Assembly (NCBI GenBank): GCA_024401295.1
Contig: JAKSLG010000008.1
Coordinates: 1 to 64,000 of the forward strand
Reading direction: 5' to 3'
DNA from: Bacteroidales bacterium
GTDB lineage: Bacteria; Bacteroidota; Bacteroidia; Bacteroidales; Marinilabiliaceae
DNA length: 64,000 bases
Positions 54,344 to 62,454 of this stretch are shown here, piece after piece. The translations under genes were made by a program, and so were the position numbers. The notes beneath the pieces were generated by a model. The model was not told where the DNA came from. It worked only from the letters and a program-made list of their open reading frames with translations, and made no database searches. Numbering within the stretch: position 1 is the stretch's first letter; each line of letters starts with the position of its first letter.

Positions 54344-55014
54344 CACACAACCTTTTTAGCATCGGCATGCTGTTTATTCCATACGCAGAGGCGATGACCA
54401 GGAATAATCAGGGCTATAACGACAACGAACAAAAAGATAAAACTACCTTCGATTAGAACCTTCATCGAACTGACATTATCACCAAATAAAGTGGTTGCGA
54501 TTCCTGCAAAAAGACCAAAAGTAACACCATAGGTGGCCTTGGTAACAAGAAGCATCTTGCCTGTTGACTGAGCAATGCCAGAAAATAGATTGGTCATATA
54601 CAAGAATCCGGCAAGTACAAACTGCATATATCCGACAGCTACTATGCCATAAGCATATATGGCTGGCAAGAAAAAATAGCATACTAATCCCATAAATATC
54701 AACCCGATACTCCATGCGCCATAAACGATTCTATCGGAATAGCTACTGACATGAGATTTCTTTCTCCGGTTTTCTATAAATATGATAATAGAGATAATTG
54801 CTACAACAAAAGTGACCAAATAAAATATAACCAAATTCTCAGCCCAGGATTCATTGACGTAGAAAGCCAACAAGTTGAAAACTATTATGCCAATAGCGAG
54901 AACATAGCCAAACCAAAGTAAAGGTTTGCCGTTGAACATACTCTGACGAGTCTTGTCAATCATCTTCTGAATGACATCGAGACTCTCCTGCTCAGTTATT
55001 ATTTTATCTTCCAT
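54343..55014 (-). CDS. Integral membrane protein paired with the regulator
   Basis: The 223-residue protein has six predicted membrane segments after a cytoplasmic N-terminal helix (residues about 1-35, 'QESLDVIQKMIDKTRQSMFN'). No enzymatic motif is visible. Membrane proteins of this size, coupled to a small winged-helix regulator, are frequent in Bacteroidetes, and their role is unknown. Its stop overlaps the start of the regulator gene. First gene of the operon. Confidence 0.78.
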   Translation of the reverse strand: MEDKIITEQESLDVIQKMIDKTRQSMFNGKPLLWFGYVLAIGIIVFNLLAFYVNESWAENLVIFYLVTFVVAIISIIIFIENRRKKSHVSSYSDRIVYGAWSIGLIFMGLVCYFFLPAIYAYGIVAVGYMQFVLAGFLYMTNLFSGIAQSTGKMLLVTKATYGVTFGLFAGIATTLFGDNVSSMKVLIEGSFIFLFVVVIALIIPGHRLCVWNKQHADAKKVV

Positions 55015-55058
55015 TTTCTTTAGTTTTTATATGACCTATATACGTAGATCAAAAGTTA

Positions 55059-55186
55059 GTTTATAAAATAAACCATCTCTCCAAAAAGAAAGCAGTGTTG
55101 TACACCACTGCGTATTGTCTTTGGCCGAAGACAAGATCTTTATGAGATAATGACAATGCAAATATATGTTAGTTTATTTTATAAAC
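55059..55186 (-). promoter_or_regulatory. Twin operator-like palindromes and promoter
   Basis: GTTTATAAAATAAAC (55059-55073) and its reverse complement GTTTATTTTATAAAC (55172-55186) are 15-bp palindromes with conserved flanks, 113 bp apart. On the minus strand both read GGTTTAT-3nt-ATAAACTAAC followed by a -7-like element: TATATTTG at 55159-55166 after the distal one, and a weaker TAACTTTTG after the proximal one. The distal site lies between the -33 and -7 positions, as for a repressor. Confidence 0.6.
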
Positions 55187-55218
55187 CAAATATAATTCAA
55201 GGAAAATGCAGATAAAAA

Positions 55219-55250
55219 GAAAAAAAGGCCACGCCTTAGCGTAGCCTTTA
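55219..55250 (-). terminator. Terminator of tsf
   Basis: AAAGGCTACGC pairs with GCGTGGCCTTT (one G-U pair), followed by a T run on the minus strand. Confidence 0.85.
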
Positions 55251-55277
55251 TAATTGTTTCTGTATAAATCAGACTGA

Positions 55278-56252
55278 TTAGTCCTTCAATGACAAACGGC
55301 AGAATGCTGTTGCCTTGAGGTCCTTGCTTACAGATGTGAGGTACTGAGAGATAGTCTGCTTTGAGTCGAAGCAATACTCCTGCTCCATGAGGCAGCTATC
55401 CTTGAAGAACTTCTTCAAACGGCCCTGAGCGATGTTCTGTACCATCTGCTCCTTGATGTTAGCAGCAGCCTTCTCAGCCTCAGTAGTCTTGATGTCGCGT
55501 GCCTGCTGAGCCTGCTCAGGAGTCAACCAGCCCTTAGCTGTGTTAGACTCGATGTGCTCGTCAGTATCAACGTGAGCTGGGTTGATGCCAGCCTTGTTCA
55601 AAGCAGCGTCAACAGCCTTCTTAACGAGTTCGTCCTTAGTCTTCTCGACAGCGACCTTAAGCTCGCGATCGATAGTCTCCTGTGAAACGCTGGCAGCGTC
55701 AACAGCGATAGGCGACATTGAAGCAACCTGCATGCCGATGTTCTTGCCAACCTGTGCGTCAGCAGCCTGGTTGAGAGCGACGAGAACGGCAATCTTGTTG
55801 TTCATGTGGATGTAAGCAGTAACGCTTTCGCCTTCAACAACCTTGTATTCAGAAACGGCGATCTTCTCACCGATAACGCCAGAGAGACGAGTAACCTCAT
55901 CGGCAACGATTGCCTGAAGAGCAGCGAGATCAGCTGGCTTCTGAGCGAGAGCGATGTCGAGAACCTGCTTAGCGAGATCAACGAACTGAGCATTTGTTGC
56001 AACGAAGTCAGTTTCGCAGCTGAGTTTGATAGCAGCGCCATACTTGCCAGAAGCATCAACCTTAGCGATGCAAGCGCCTTCTGTTACTTCGCGGTCTGCA
56101 CGCTTGCTAGCGATAGCCTGACCACGCTTGCGGAGAGCGTCAACTGCTGCATCGAAGTCACCATTAGCTTCAGTGAGGGCCTTCTTGCAGTCCATCATGC
56201 CTGCGCCTGTCATTTGGCGAAGCTTATTTACGTCCTGTGCTGTAATTGCCAT
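55278..56252 (-). CDS. tsf: Translation elongation factor Ts
   Basis: Guanine-nucleotide exchange factor for EF-Tu. The 324-residue protein begins with the UBA-like domain ('DVNKLRQMTGAGMMDCKKAL'), then the core with 'GAAIKLSCETDFVATNAQF' and 'IAVLVALNQAAD'. The length, longer than in E. coli, is usual for Bacteroidetes. It follows rpsB across a hairpin-containing gap. Confidence 0.96.
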   Translation of the reverse strand: MAITAQDVNKLRQMTGAGMMDCKKALTEANGDFDAAVDALRKRGQAIASKRADREVTEGACIAKVDASGKYGAAIKLSCETDFVATNAQFVDLAKQVLDIALAQKPADLAALQAIVADEVTRLSGVIGEKIAVSEYKVVEGESVTAYIHMNNKIAVLVALNQAADAQVGKNIGMQVASMSPIAVDAASVSQETIDRELKVAVEKTKDELVKKAVDAALNKAGINPAHVDTDEHIESNTAKGWLTPEQAQQARDIKTTEAEKAAANIKEQMVQNIAQGRLKKFFKDSCLMEQEYCFDSKQTISQYLTSVSKDLKATAFCRLSLKD

Positions 56253-56297
56253 AGGAAAAAATATTTTATCGTTAGAAAATTCGTTTGTTGAAAAAGG

Positions 56298-56349
56298 AAA
56301 ACCGACATCAGGACCATCGGGATGTGCCCCAGTCCCAGATGTCGGTTTT
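56298..56349 (-). terminator. Hairpin between rpsB and tsf
   Basis: Perfect 12-bp arms AAAACCGACATC (56298-56309) and GATGTCGGTTTT (56338-56349), with GGAC/GTCC pairing inside, followed by TTTTCCTTTTT. It is either a terminator with tsf read by read-through or a processing/attenuation site. I found no separate tsf promoter. Confidence 0.7.
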
Positions 56350-56371
56350 TTGTGATTATTATGCTAAATAA

Positions 56372-57172
56372 TTATTCAGCAGCCGGAGTCTCTGCTTCTG
56401 CAGCATCACCCTTGCGAGCTGGCTTCTTGCCCTTAGGAGCAGCGGCTTTCTTTTCCTTTGCCTCTTCTTCGTCGAGCTTTTCTGCCTTGCGCTCTTCGAG
56501 ACCTTCCTTGATAGCCTGAGTCATCACGTCAGTGATAAGCTCGATAGACTTTGAAGCGTCGTCGTTTGCAGGGATAACGTAATCGATATTCGATGGATCA
56601 GAGTTGGTATCAACCACACCGAATACAGGGATGTTGAGGCGGTTAGCCTCCTTTACAGCGATGTGCTCCTTAGTTACGTCGAAAACGAACATTGCTGATG
56701 GAAGACGTGTCAGGTCAGCAATAGAGCCGAGAGTCTTGTTGAGCTTCTCGCGCTGGCGAGTAATCTGGAGACGCTCACGCTTTGAAAGGCTATTATAAGC
56801 TGGATCGCTCATGAGCTTGTCCAAAGAACCCATTTTCTTGACAGCCTTACGGATAGTAGGGAAGTTGGTCAACATACCGCCCGGCCAACGTTCAACAACG
56901 AAAGGCATATTAACTGCGCCCACCTTCTCAGTGATGATGTCACGAGCCTGCTTCTTTGTTGCAACAAAGAGAATGCGACGGCCTGACTTTGCAATCTGCT
57001 TGAGGGCCTCAGCTGCCTCGTCGATCTTGGCTGCTGTCTTGTAGAGGTCAATGATATGGATGCCGTTCTTCTCCATGAAGATATATGGCTTCATGGCTGG
57101 GTTCCACTTACGCTTCATGTGTCCGAAGTGAACACCGGCTTCCAACAACTGGTCAAAACTTGTTCTTGACAT
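56372..57172 (-). CDS. rpsB: 30S ribosomal protein S2
   Basis: The 266-residue protein has the family start 'LLEAGVHFGHMKRKWNPAM', 'FVVERWPGGMLTNFPTI' and 'IPVFGVVDTNSDPSNIDYVI'. The C-terminal 40 residues are charged and Ala/Lys-rich, beyond the E. coli length. It follows rpsI after a 185-nt gap that may contain a regulatory leader. Confidence 0.96.
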   Translation of the reverse strand: MSRTSFDQLLEAGVHFGHMKRKWNPAMKPYIFMEKNGIHIIDLYKTAAKIDEAAEALKQIAKSGRRILFVATKKQARDIITEKVGAVNMPFVVERWPGGMLTNFPTIRKAVKKMGSLDKLMSDPAYNSLSKRERLQITRQREKLNKTLGSIADLTRLPSAMFVFDVTKEHIAVKEANRLNIPVFGVVDTNSDPSNIDYVIPANDDASKSIELITDVMTQAIKEGLEERKAEKLDEEEAKEKKAAAPKGKKPARKGDAAEAETPAAE

Positions 57173-57357
57173 TTTAATTCTTTTTTTTGTAGTTTACTTT
57201 CTTTTTGTTTCCCTCTTACGGTCATGCGGCTGCGGTTGATCTCTTTTTGTTCCGCTCTGCACTCCATTTCGAGGCAACCGCCTGGTAGGCTGATTCGCAT
57301 CCAGACGATTTAGATGCTAAACATCTGAGATGTTCAACTATGACGCTAATCGAAGGA
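57173..57357 (-). promoter_or_regulatory. Leader region of rpsB
   Basis: 185 bp between rpsI and rpsB without a gene. It contains nested short hairpins (AGATG/CATCT near 57311-57325) and an A-rich stretch just before the rpsB start. Ribosomal-protein leaders often bind the product; that function is inferred only from position. Confidence 0.35.
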
Positions 57358-57744
57358 TTAACGCTTGCTGAACTGGAATCTCTTGCGAGCCTTTGGACGA
57401 CCTGGCTTCTTACGTTCAACAACACGTGAATCGCGTGTCATGAAGCCCTCTGCCTTCAAGGCTGGCTTATTCTCTTCGTTAATCTTAACGAGTGCACGAG
57501 CGATGCCGAGACGAGCAGCTTCTGCCTGACCCTTGATACCGCCACCGTTGAGATTAATCTTGATGTCAAAGTTTTCTGCAACACCGAGAGTGTTGAGAGG
57601 CTGCTTAACGATGAACTGGAGAGTTGCATCTGGGAAATAGTTTGTAAGCTCACGCTTGTTGATAACTATCTCACCCTTGCCTGCGCTGACATATACGCGA
57701 GCAACAGCAGCTTTTCTTCTGCCTATAGCGTTTGTTACTTCCAT
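57358..57744 (-). CDS. rpsI: 30S ribosomal protein S9
   Basis: The 128-residue protein shows 'IGRRKAAVARVYVSAGKG', 'NLNGGGIKGQAEAARLGIAR' and the basic end 'KKPGRPKARKRFQFSKR', whose tail reaches the P-site tRNA. It starts 2 bp after rplM, the usual rplM-rpsI pair. Confidence 0.97.
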   Translation of the reverse strand: MEVTNAIGRRKAAVARVYVSAGKGEIVINKRELTNYFPDATLQFIVKQPLNTLGVAENFDIKINLNGGGIKGQAEAARLGIARALVKINEENKPALKAEGFMTRDSRVVERKKPGRPKARKRFQFSKR

Positions 57745-57746
57745 AA

Positions 57747-58202
57747 TTACTTCATAGCGTTAATGTCCAACACTTTTGGCTGCTGAGCTTCCTGCTCATG
57801 TTCTGCACCTGCATAAACATAGAGGTTCTTGAGGATCTTAGCACCAAGACGATTCTTTGGGAGCATACCCTTGATAGTGCGCTCGAGCATGCGCTCTGGC
57901 GACTCAGCCAACATCTGACGTGGAGTCTTGTCGTGGCGACCACCTGGGTAACCGCTGTAGTTGAAGAGAAGGCGCTGATCGAGCTTGTTGCCTGTCAGCT
58001 GCACTTTGCTTGCGTTGATAACGACTACATTGTCGCCGCAATCAACATGAGGAGTGTAGTTTGGCTTGTGTTTGCCGCGAAGGAGCTTTGCGACCTTCGA
58101 TGCGAGGCGACCGAGCACCTGGCCTTCGGCATCAACAAGAACCCACTGCTTGTCGACAGTTGCCTTGTTTGCAGACACTGTCTTGTAACTTAATGTGTTC
58201 AC
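57747..58202 (-). CDS. rplM: 50S ribosomal protein L13
   Basis: The 151-residue protein shows 'WVLVDAEGQVLGRLASKVA', 'YTPHVDCGDNVVVINA' and 'GGRHDKTPRQML'. The normal Bacteroidetes start is 'M(D/N)TLSYKT'; here the corresponding codon is a GTG at 58202, reading 'VNTLSYKT'. The frame is open 29 codons further to a TTG at 58289, but those residues match no L13. A GTG start is therefore preferred. First gene of rplM-rpsI-rpsB-tsf. Confidence 0.95.
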   Translation of the reverse strand: MNTLSYKTVSANKATVDKQWVLVDAEGQVLGRLASKVAKLLRGKHKPNYTPHVDCGDNVVVINASKVQLTGNKLDQRLLFNYSGYPGGRHDKTPRQMLAESPERMLERTIKGMLPKNRLGAKILKNLYVYAGAEHEQEAQQPKVLDINAMK

Positions 58203-58375
58203 AGTCTTCCTAAATTTTTTATTAGACCAACTTTTGTTAATAACTTTTTGTTTGGGGCATTCGCCATTTTCACTTGCCTCAACTTTCAAACACGTTTTCC
58301 TTTAAACCAACTCAACGCGCTCAAAATTCGGCAGTTAGGTGACGTCTGTCCATAACTCCGGATAATAATCGGGCG

Positions 58376-58383
58376 CAAAATTA
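58376..58383 (-). promoter_or_regulatory. -7 box of rplM operon
   Basis: TAATTTTG on the minus strand, giving a leader of about 165 nt before the GTG at 58202. The length leaves room for a ribosomal-protein autoregulatory leader. Confidence 0.6.
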
Positions 58384-58507
58384 GTGGTTATTTTGCAATA
58401 AAGCAACTTTTGCGACAATATTTTGTTGTTGAGGAGATTAACTTGCGACTGAGTTCTGCGGAAACATTATTGTCTGTGAACGACATGGCAACGCAAAAGG
58501 GGTTTTC

Positions 58508-58547
58508 TTCGTTATCTCTTCGTTACGCCTTCGTTACCCGTTCGTTC
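58508..58547. repeat. Four tandem 11-bp repeats TTCGTTACGCC
   Basis: TTCGTT(A/C) starts at 58508, 58519, 58530 and 58541, an exact 11-bp period with variable 4-bp spacers. Confidence 0.75.
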
Positions 58548-58817
58548 AAAGCTGCCAAAATAGAAACAGGCTGCCGGACACGTGGTCTGACAGCCTTTAT
58601 CCTAACAAAAACCCAAAGAACGATATTACATGGCACATTAATTCATCCTGCGCCTCAAGCACGTTTGCTCGAAATATCTTTTGCCAGTGTAATGACGGAA
58701 TGGCTCCCGCGTCATTTATTTCTGACAATGCAAAATTACTGCTGTCCGTGCTGTTACACAATACCCATTTGTTGCTATTTTATCTCATACAGAATAGTTA
58801 CAAGTGGGTATATGAAG

Positions 58818-59534
58818 TCAGTTTGTTATGCGTGCAAGATATTGATAATGATCGTCTTCGTATAGTTTTTCGCATTTCATTCCGCATTCGCTGGCAGCGG
58901 CTTGAAGGGTATCGAAGTCGATGAACAGCCATTCGAAAGGCTCGCCTTTTTCGCGTCCGTAGCTCATCGTATATTCAAGTTCGCCATAGTATGCGCCGTT
59001 AAGGTCAACCATGACGCTTCCATCTTCATCTTCAAAGAGATACATGATGTCGGAAGAATCAAGGATGAGTTGCCCGCCAGGAGTCAGAAGGCGTTTTGCC
59101 CTGTCAAAAAAGGCAGGCAATTTGTCGATTGTTCCTGCAATGCCGGCACCATTCATGAGCATCAGCAAGGTATCGTATTGGCGGTTTTCGAGTGCGAAGA
59201 AGTCGATCTGTTCAACGCATTTGACGCCACGTTTCTGCATCACTTCGACGGCACCAGCCGAGATGTCGATGGCGTGGGCTTCAAGTCCGCGATTCTGCAG
59301 TTGAAGGACATGGCTTCCCGATCCGGCGCCAACGTCGAGCACGCGACCGCGACATGCTTCAATGGCCTTACGCTCGATGAGGCTCATGTCGGCCCAGTCA
59401 TGGAAGAACTCCGACACTGGCCAGAATTCGGTTGCAGCGATGTTGCTCTCGACCTTGAATCTGGCATTTTTGCGTCCGTTGTGGTATGCGAGAAGTCCCT
59501 TGCCGTAGGCGTCTATAGCAGATGCATTTTCCAT
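58818..59534 (-). CDS. SAM-dependent methyltransferase
   Basis: The 238-residue class I methyltransferase has the SAM-binding motif 'VLDVGAGSGSHVLQLQ' (residues about 65-80), 'AHAIDISAGAVEVM' (acidic ribose ligand) and 'DTLLMLMNGAGIAG'. The substrate is unknown. I start at the ATG at 59534 (MENASAID); a longer frame to 59636 runs inside the upstream gene. The start overlaps the end of the membrane-protein gene by 22 bp, so the two are coupled. Last gene of the purD operon. Confidence 0.88.
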   Translation of the reverse strand: MENASAIDAYGKGLLAYHNGRKNARFKVESNIAATEFWPVSEFFHDWADMSLIERKAIEACRGRVLDVGAGSGSHVLQLQNRGLEAHAIDISAGAVEVMQKRGVKCVEQIDFFALENRQYDTLLMLMNGAGIAGTIDKLPAFFDRAKRLLTPGGQLILDSSDIMYLFEDEDGSVMVDLNGAYYGELEYTMSYGREKGEPFEWLFIDFDTLQAAASECGMKCEKLYEDDHYQYLARITN

Positions 59535-60496
59535 TGGATATAGATTGATGCGACGAAAAGGAGAAGCGTGATGGCTTCTTTCGTGTAGCGGTTTCTCATA
59601 CGGAAGACGTACGCTCCGGTCGTAATGCTTGCCCATTGTGCGGCAATGGTCAGCATCTCGAACGAGAAGAGGCTTGTGATTATGAAGAACGGCATTACTA
59701 CCGTTGTCATGATGACTGTCTTGGCTTGACGGCTTTCAACGATCTTGAGCACTCCTAGATTGCCAAGTGCCGAAAAGAGCGACAAGATTACGACAATGCC
59801 GCATATAATAAGGTATGATCGCGTGTAAAGTCCTGTCGGAAAGAATTTCGGCTTGAAGAATGCCTCTTGCCAATATGTCTCAAGTGTCGTGGACAGCGAA
59901 TCGTTGACAAACCACCATGTCGCGCACATCAGCAATGGCAGGACAAGGCCCATCAACGAAGCCATGAGGCACTTGAAATTGCGCTCGCGAAGCATAATCA
60001 GCGCTGCGAACATGACTGGTAGAAACCATACTGTCTTGGCCCAAAACAGCCATGCTATGCCTACCAGCATTGCTCCATTGAAGCAGTATAACATTGGCTT
60101 TGCATAGCGCGTTCCGACAAGGAAAAATGCAAAGGCCAGCATCATCAATGCTCCAAAGACATGAACAGGATGAAGTCCCTGTGAGATGACGAAACCTCCA
60201 GAGTAGATGATATAGAACAATCCGGCCACACTACTCTGCTTGTCGGTAAAACGGAATGCGTTTGATATGCCGACAATGGTATAGGCCGTGAAAACGATCA
60301 GAACAAGCGAGATGACGATGCTCAAGAGGCTGCCCTCGGCAACTCCGCCAAAAACGCTCTGCCACATTGGTGTGTAAAGCCCTTCAGGGGCTGCGTCGGT
60401 CCGAGGCTCAATGAAAAGTCTCAGACGCAGGACCAGCAGCAGAAGCGGCATTGTCAGATATGTCGCGAACGTATTGCGGTTGAAATATTCGAACAT
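59513..60496 (-). CDS. Multi-pass membrane protein (DUF6427-like)
   Basis: The 327-residue protein has 8-10 hydrophobic segments and begins 'MFEYFNRNTFATYLTMPLL'. It resembles, from memory, the Bacteroidetes membrane family DUF6427; no function is known. 'GYLFVSQGLHPVH'-like 'GGFVISQGLHPVHVFGALMM' and 'AWLFWAKTVWFLPVMF' suggest a transporter-like or glycosyltransferase-like fold, without catalytic residues I can name. It lies 24 bp after purD and overlaps the methyltransferase gene. Confidence 0.75.
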   Translation of the reverse strand: MFEYFNRNTFATYLTMPLLLLVLRLRLFIEPRTDAAPEGLYTPMWQSVFGGVAEGSLLSIVISLVLIVFTAYTIVGISNAFRFTDKQSSVAGLFYIIYSGGFVISQGLHPVHVFGALMMLAFAFFLVGTRYAKPMLYCFNGAMLVGIAWLFWAKTVWFLPVMFAALIMLRERNFKCLMASLMGLVLPLLMCATWWFVNDSLSTTLETYWQEAFFKPKFFPTGLYTRSYLIICGIVVILSLFSALGNLGVLKIVESRQAKTVIMTTVVMPFFIITSLFSFEMLTIAAQWASITTGAYVFRMRNRYTKEAITLLLFVASIYIQWKMHLL

Positions 60497-60520
60497 CGTC
60501 GGGGGGACTATAACGGCGGC

Positions 60521-61807
60521 TTATTTATAGTATTTGTCGAGGTCTTTGCTGATGTCGCGACGGAAATAGCGTCCCTCAAAAGCAATTTTCTCAACATTCT
60601 TGTATGACATGGCAATTGCTTCGTCCTTGCTTGTGCCAAGCGAGCTGACAGCAATGACACGACCACCGTTTGTTACGACTTGTCCGGCTTCGTTTACCTT
60701 TGTTCCAGCGTGGAAGAGAATAGATCCATCGACCTTTTCGAAACCTGTCATGACATCGCCCTTCTTGTAGTCGCCTGGATAGCCGCCGGCAACCATCATC
60801 ACTGTTGTGCAAGTCTTGTCGCTGACCTTGATGCTTTTCTCGCCCAGACGATTCTCAGCAACAGCCTCGAAGAGGTCAACAAGGTCGCTCTCGATACGAG
60901 GAATAACAACTTCTGTCTCTGGATCGCCCATGCGGACGTTATATTCGATGACCATTGGGTCGCCATCTGAGTTCATCAGACCGATGAAGATGAAACCCTT
61001 GTATGGGATATTGTCTTTCTGAAGTCCGGCAACCGTTGGCTTGACGATGCGTTCTTCAACCTTCTGCATAAACTCTTTACCTGCGAATGGTACTGGCGAA
61101 ACAGCGCCCATGCCACCTGTGTTGAGACCTGTATCGCCTTCGCCGACACGCTTGTAGTCTTTTGCCTCAGGGAGGATTACGTATGACTTGCCATCAGTCA
61201 AAACAAAGACTGAGAGCTCAATGCCACTCAAATACTCTTCAATGACAACTGTTGTTGAAGCTGCTCCAAACTTACCGCTCAGCATTTCGCGGAGTTCTGC
61301 CTTTGCCTCTTCAAGATTTTCGAGAATCAAAACGCCCTTGCCGGCTGCAAGACCGTCGGCTTTCAAAACGTATGGTGCCTTGAGTGTCTCGAGGAATTTC
61401 TCGCCATCGGCAACAGTCTCTTTTGTAAAAGCCTTATACTGAGCTGTAGGGATGTTATGACGCATCATGAATGCCTTTGCGAACTCCTTCGAGCCTTCGA
61501 GCTGTGCGCCATGCTGCTGTGGACCGATTACAGGAATATTCTTTGTCTTCTCATCGGCAAGAATTGCATCATGAAGACCCTTTACCAAAGGCTCTTCCGG
61601 GCCAACCACAACAAGATCGATCTTCTCGTTCAGCAAAAACTGCTTGACTGCAGCATGATCGTTTGGATTGAGCGCCACGTTGGTGCCATAATCTTTTGTG
61701 CCTGCATTGCCTGGAGCAATAAAAAGCTTTGTGCATTTCGGGCTCTGCGCCATCTTCCATGCGAGGGCGTTTTCACGGCCGCCCGAACCGATAAGAAGTA
61801 TATTCAT
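60521..61807 (-). CDS. purD: Phosphoribosylamine-glycine ligase (GAR synthetase)
   Basis: Second step of purine synthesis: joins phosphoribosylamine and glycine with ATP. The 428-residue ATP-grasp protein shows 'MNILLIGSGGRENALAWKM', 'VVGPEEPLVKGLHDAI', 'YVLKADGLAAGKGVLI', 'VIEEYLSGIELSVFVLTDG' and 'VIEYNVRMGDPETEVV'. Length is exactly typical. It has its own promoter and leads a three-gene operon with a membrane protein and a methyltransferase. Confidence 0.97.
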   Translation of the reverse strand: MNILLIGSGGRENALAWKMAQSPKCTKLFIAPGNAGTKDYGTNVALNPNDHAAVKQFLLNEKIDLVVVGPEEPLVKGLHDAILADEKTKNIPVIGPQQHGAQLEGSKEFAKAFMMRHNIPTAQYKAFTKETVADGEKFLETLKAPYVLKADGLAAGKGVLILENLEEAKAELREMLSGKFGAASTTVVIEEYLSGIELSVFVLTDGKSYVILPEAKDYKRVGEGDTGLNTGGMGAVSPVPFAGKEFMQKVEERIVKPTVAGLQKDNIPYKGFIFIGLMNSDGDPMVIEYNVRMGDPETEVVIPRIESDLVDLFEAVAENRLGEKSIKVSDKTCTTVMMVAGGYPGDYKKGDVMTGFEKVDGSILFHAGTKVNEAGQVVTNGGRVIAVSSLGTSKDEAIAMSYKNVEKIAFEGRYFRRDISKDLDKYYK

Positions 61808-61829
61808 TGTAATGTGTATTTTCTACGCG

Positions 61830-61837
61830 CAAAGATA
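61830..61837 (-). promoter_or_regulatory. -7 box of purD operon
   Basis: TATCTTTG on the minus strand, 23 bp before the ATG, giving a very short leader of about 16 nt. Confidence 0.65.
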
Positions 61838-61862
61838 TACATTTCTTGCGAAATATATTGCA

Positions 61863-62357
61863 TTACCAGTCCCAGTAGCTGCGTCTGCAACAACCATAGT
61901 CGCAGTCGTAGCTGTTCCAGTCATATTCACAATCGACTCTGTGGAGGCAGAAATCATCCTCGCCGATATAGCCTGAGAAACGGTTTGTATTCATGCGATA
62001 GTCGTCAATCACGACATTCATGTCTCTGTCGTGTGGATATCTGAGAATCAATCGCTCGTCTTCAACGCGCCAGTCGAACGAAAAGTATTTATACTCATAC
62101 GGGCCTCTGTCATAATAGTCTACTTCGACGCCATAGCCATGTGTGGCAAATGGATAGTCCGGCGTGAAGCGCATATATGTTTCATCTGCATAAAACACAT
62201 GCTCATCGCCGTGGCGGTCATTGGTAACATAGTACGATCCGAAATAGCCATGCCATTCGCCCGAGAGATTACACGACATCTTTTCGTCGTCGTCGCAACT
62301 TGTCATTCCAACCAGCATCAATAATGCTGAAAGCGATAATATAATTTTGTTTTTCAT
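61863..62357 (-). CDS. Small lipoprotein, probably surface-exposed
   Basis: The 164-residue protein has a lipoprotein signal (lipobox MTSC, cysteine 21). The cysteine is followed at once by DDDE, which resembles the acidic lipoprotein export signal that sends Bacteroidetes lipoproteins to the outer surface. The mature part is a small beta-rich domain ('LSGEWHGYFGSYY', 'RFSGYIGEDDF'); the end is rich in Asp, Tyr, Trp and Cys ('DWNSYDCDYGCCRRSYWDW'). The function is unknown. I start at the ATG at 62357; a GTG eight codons upstream is less likely. Confidence 0.8.
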   Translation of the reverse strand: MKNKIILSLSALLMLVGMTSCDDDEKMSCNLSGEWHGYFGSYYVTNDRHGDEHVFYADETYMRFTPDYPFATHGYGVEVDYYDRGPYEYKYFSFDWRVEDERLILRYPHDRDMNVVIDDYRMNTNRFSGYIGEDDFCLHRVDCEYDWNSYDCDYGCCRRSYWDW

Positions 62358-62397
62358 GACGTTTGATTTTTTGTATTTCACTTGTTTATCATGTATG

Positions 62398-62405
62398 CAA
62401 ATGTA
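62398..62405 (-). promoter_or_regulatory. -7 box of the lipoprotein gene
   Basis: TACATTTG on the minus strand, 41 bp before the ATG at 62357. Confidence 0.6.
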
Positions 62406-62454
62406 TCAAATATTATGCCAATAGCGGCATTGCAGCGAAAAAAAGAGCGCGTTG

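Larger units (their letters stand above)
58203..58817. other. Gene-free region upstream of rplM
   Basis: It holds the rplM leader and promoter, then 430 bp with no convincing gene. An open frame of 151 codons on the plus strand has cysteine-rich, low-complexity content and runs antisense into the methyltransferase gene. A GGCTG/CAGCC hairpin (58569-58594) may end transcripts from either side. A phased repeat array lies at 58508-58547. Confidence 0.6.

Noticed and set aside
58410-58865. Plus-strand open frame of 151 codons upstream of rplM
   Set aside because: The translation is low-complexity and Cys/Ile-rich, and it runs through a hairpin and the phased repeat into the antisense of the methyltransferase gene.
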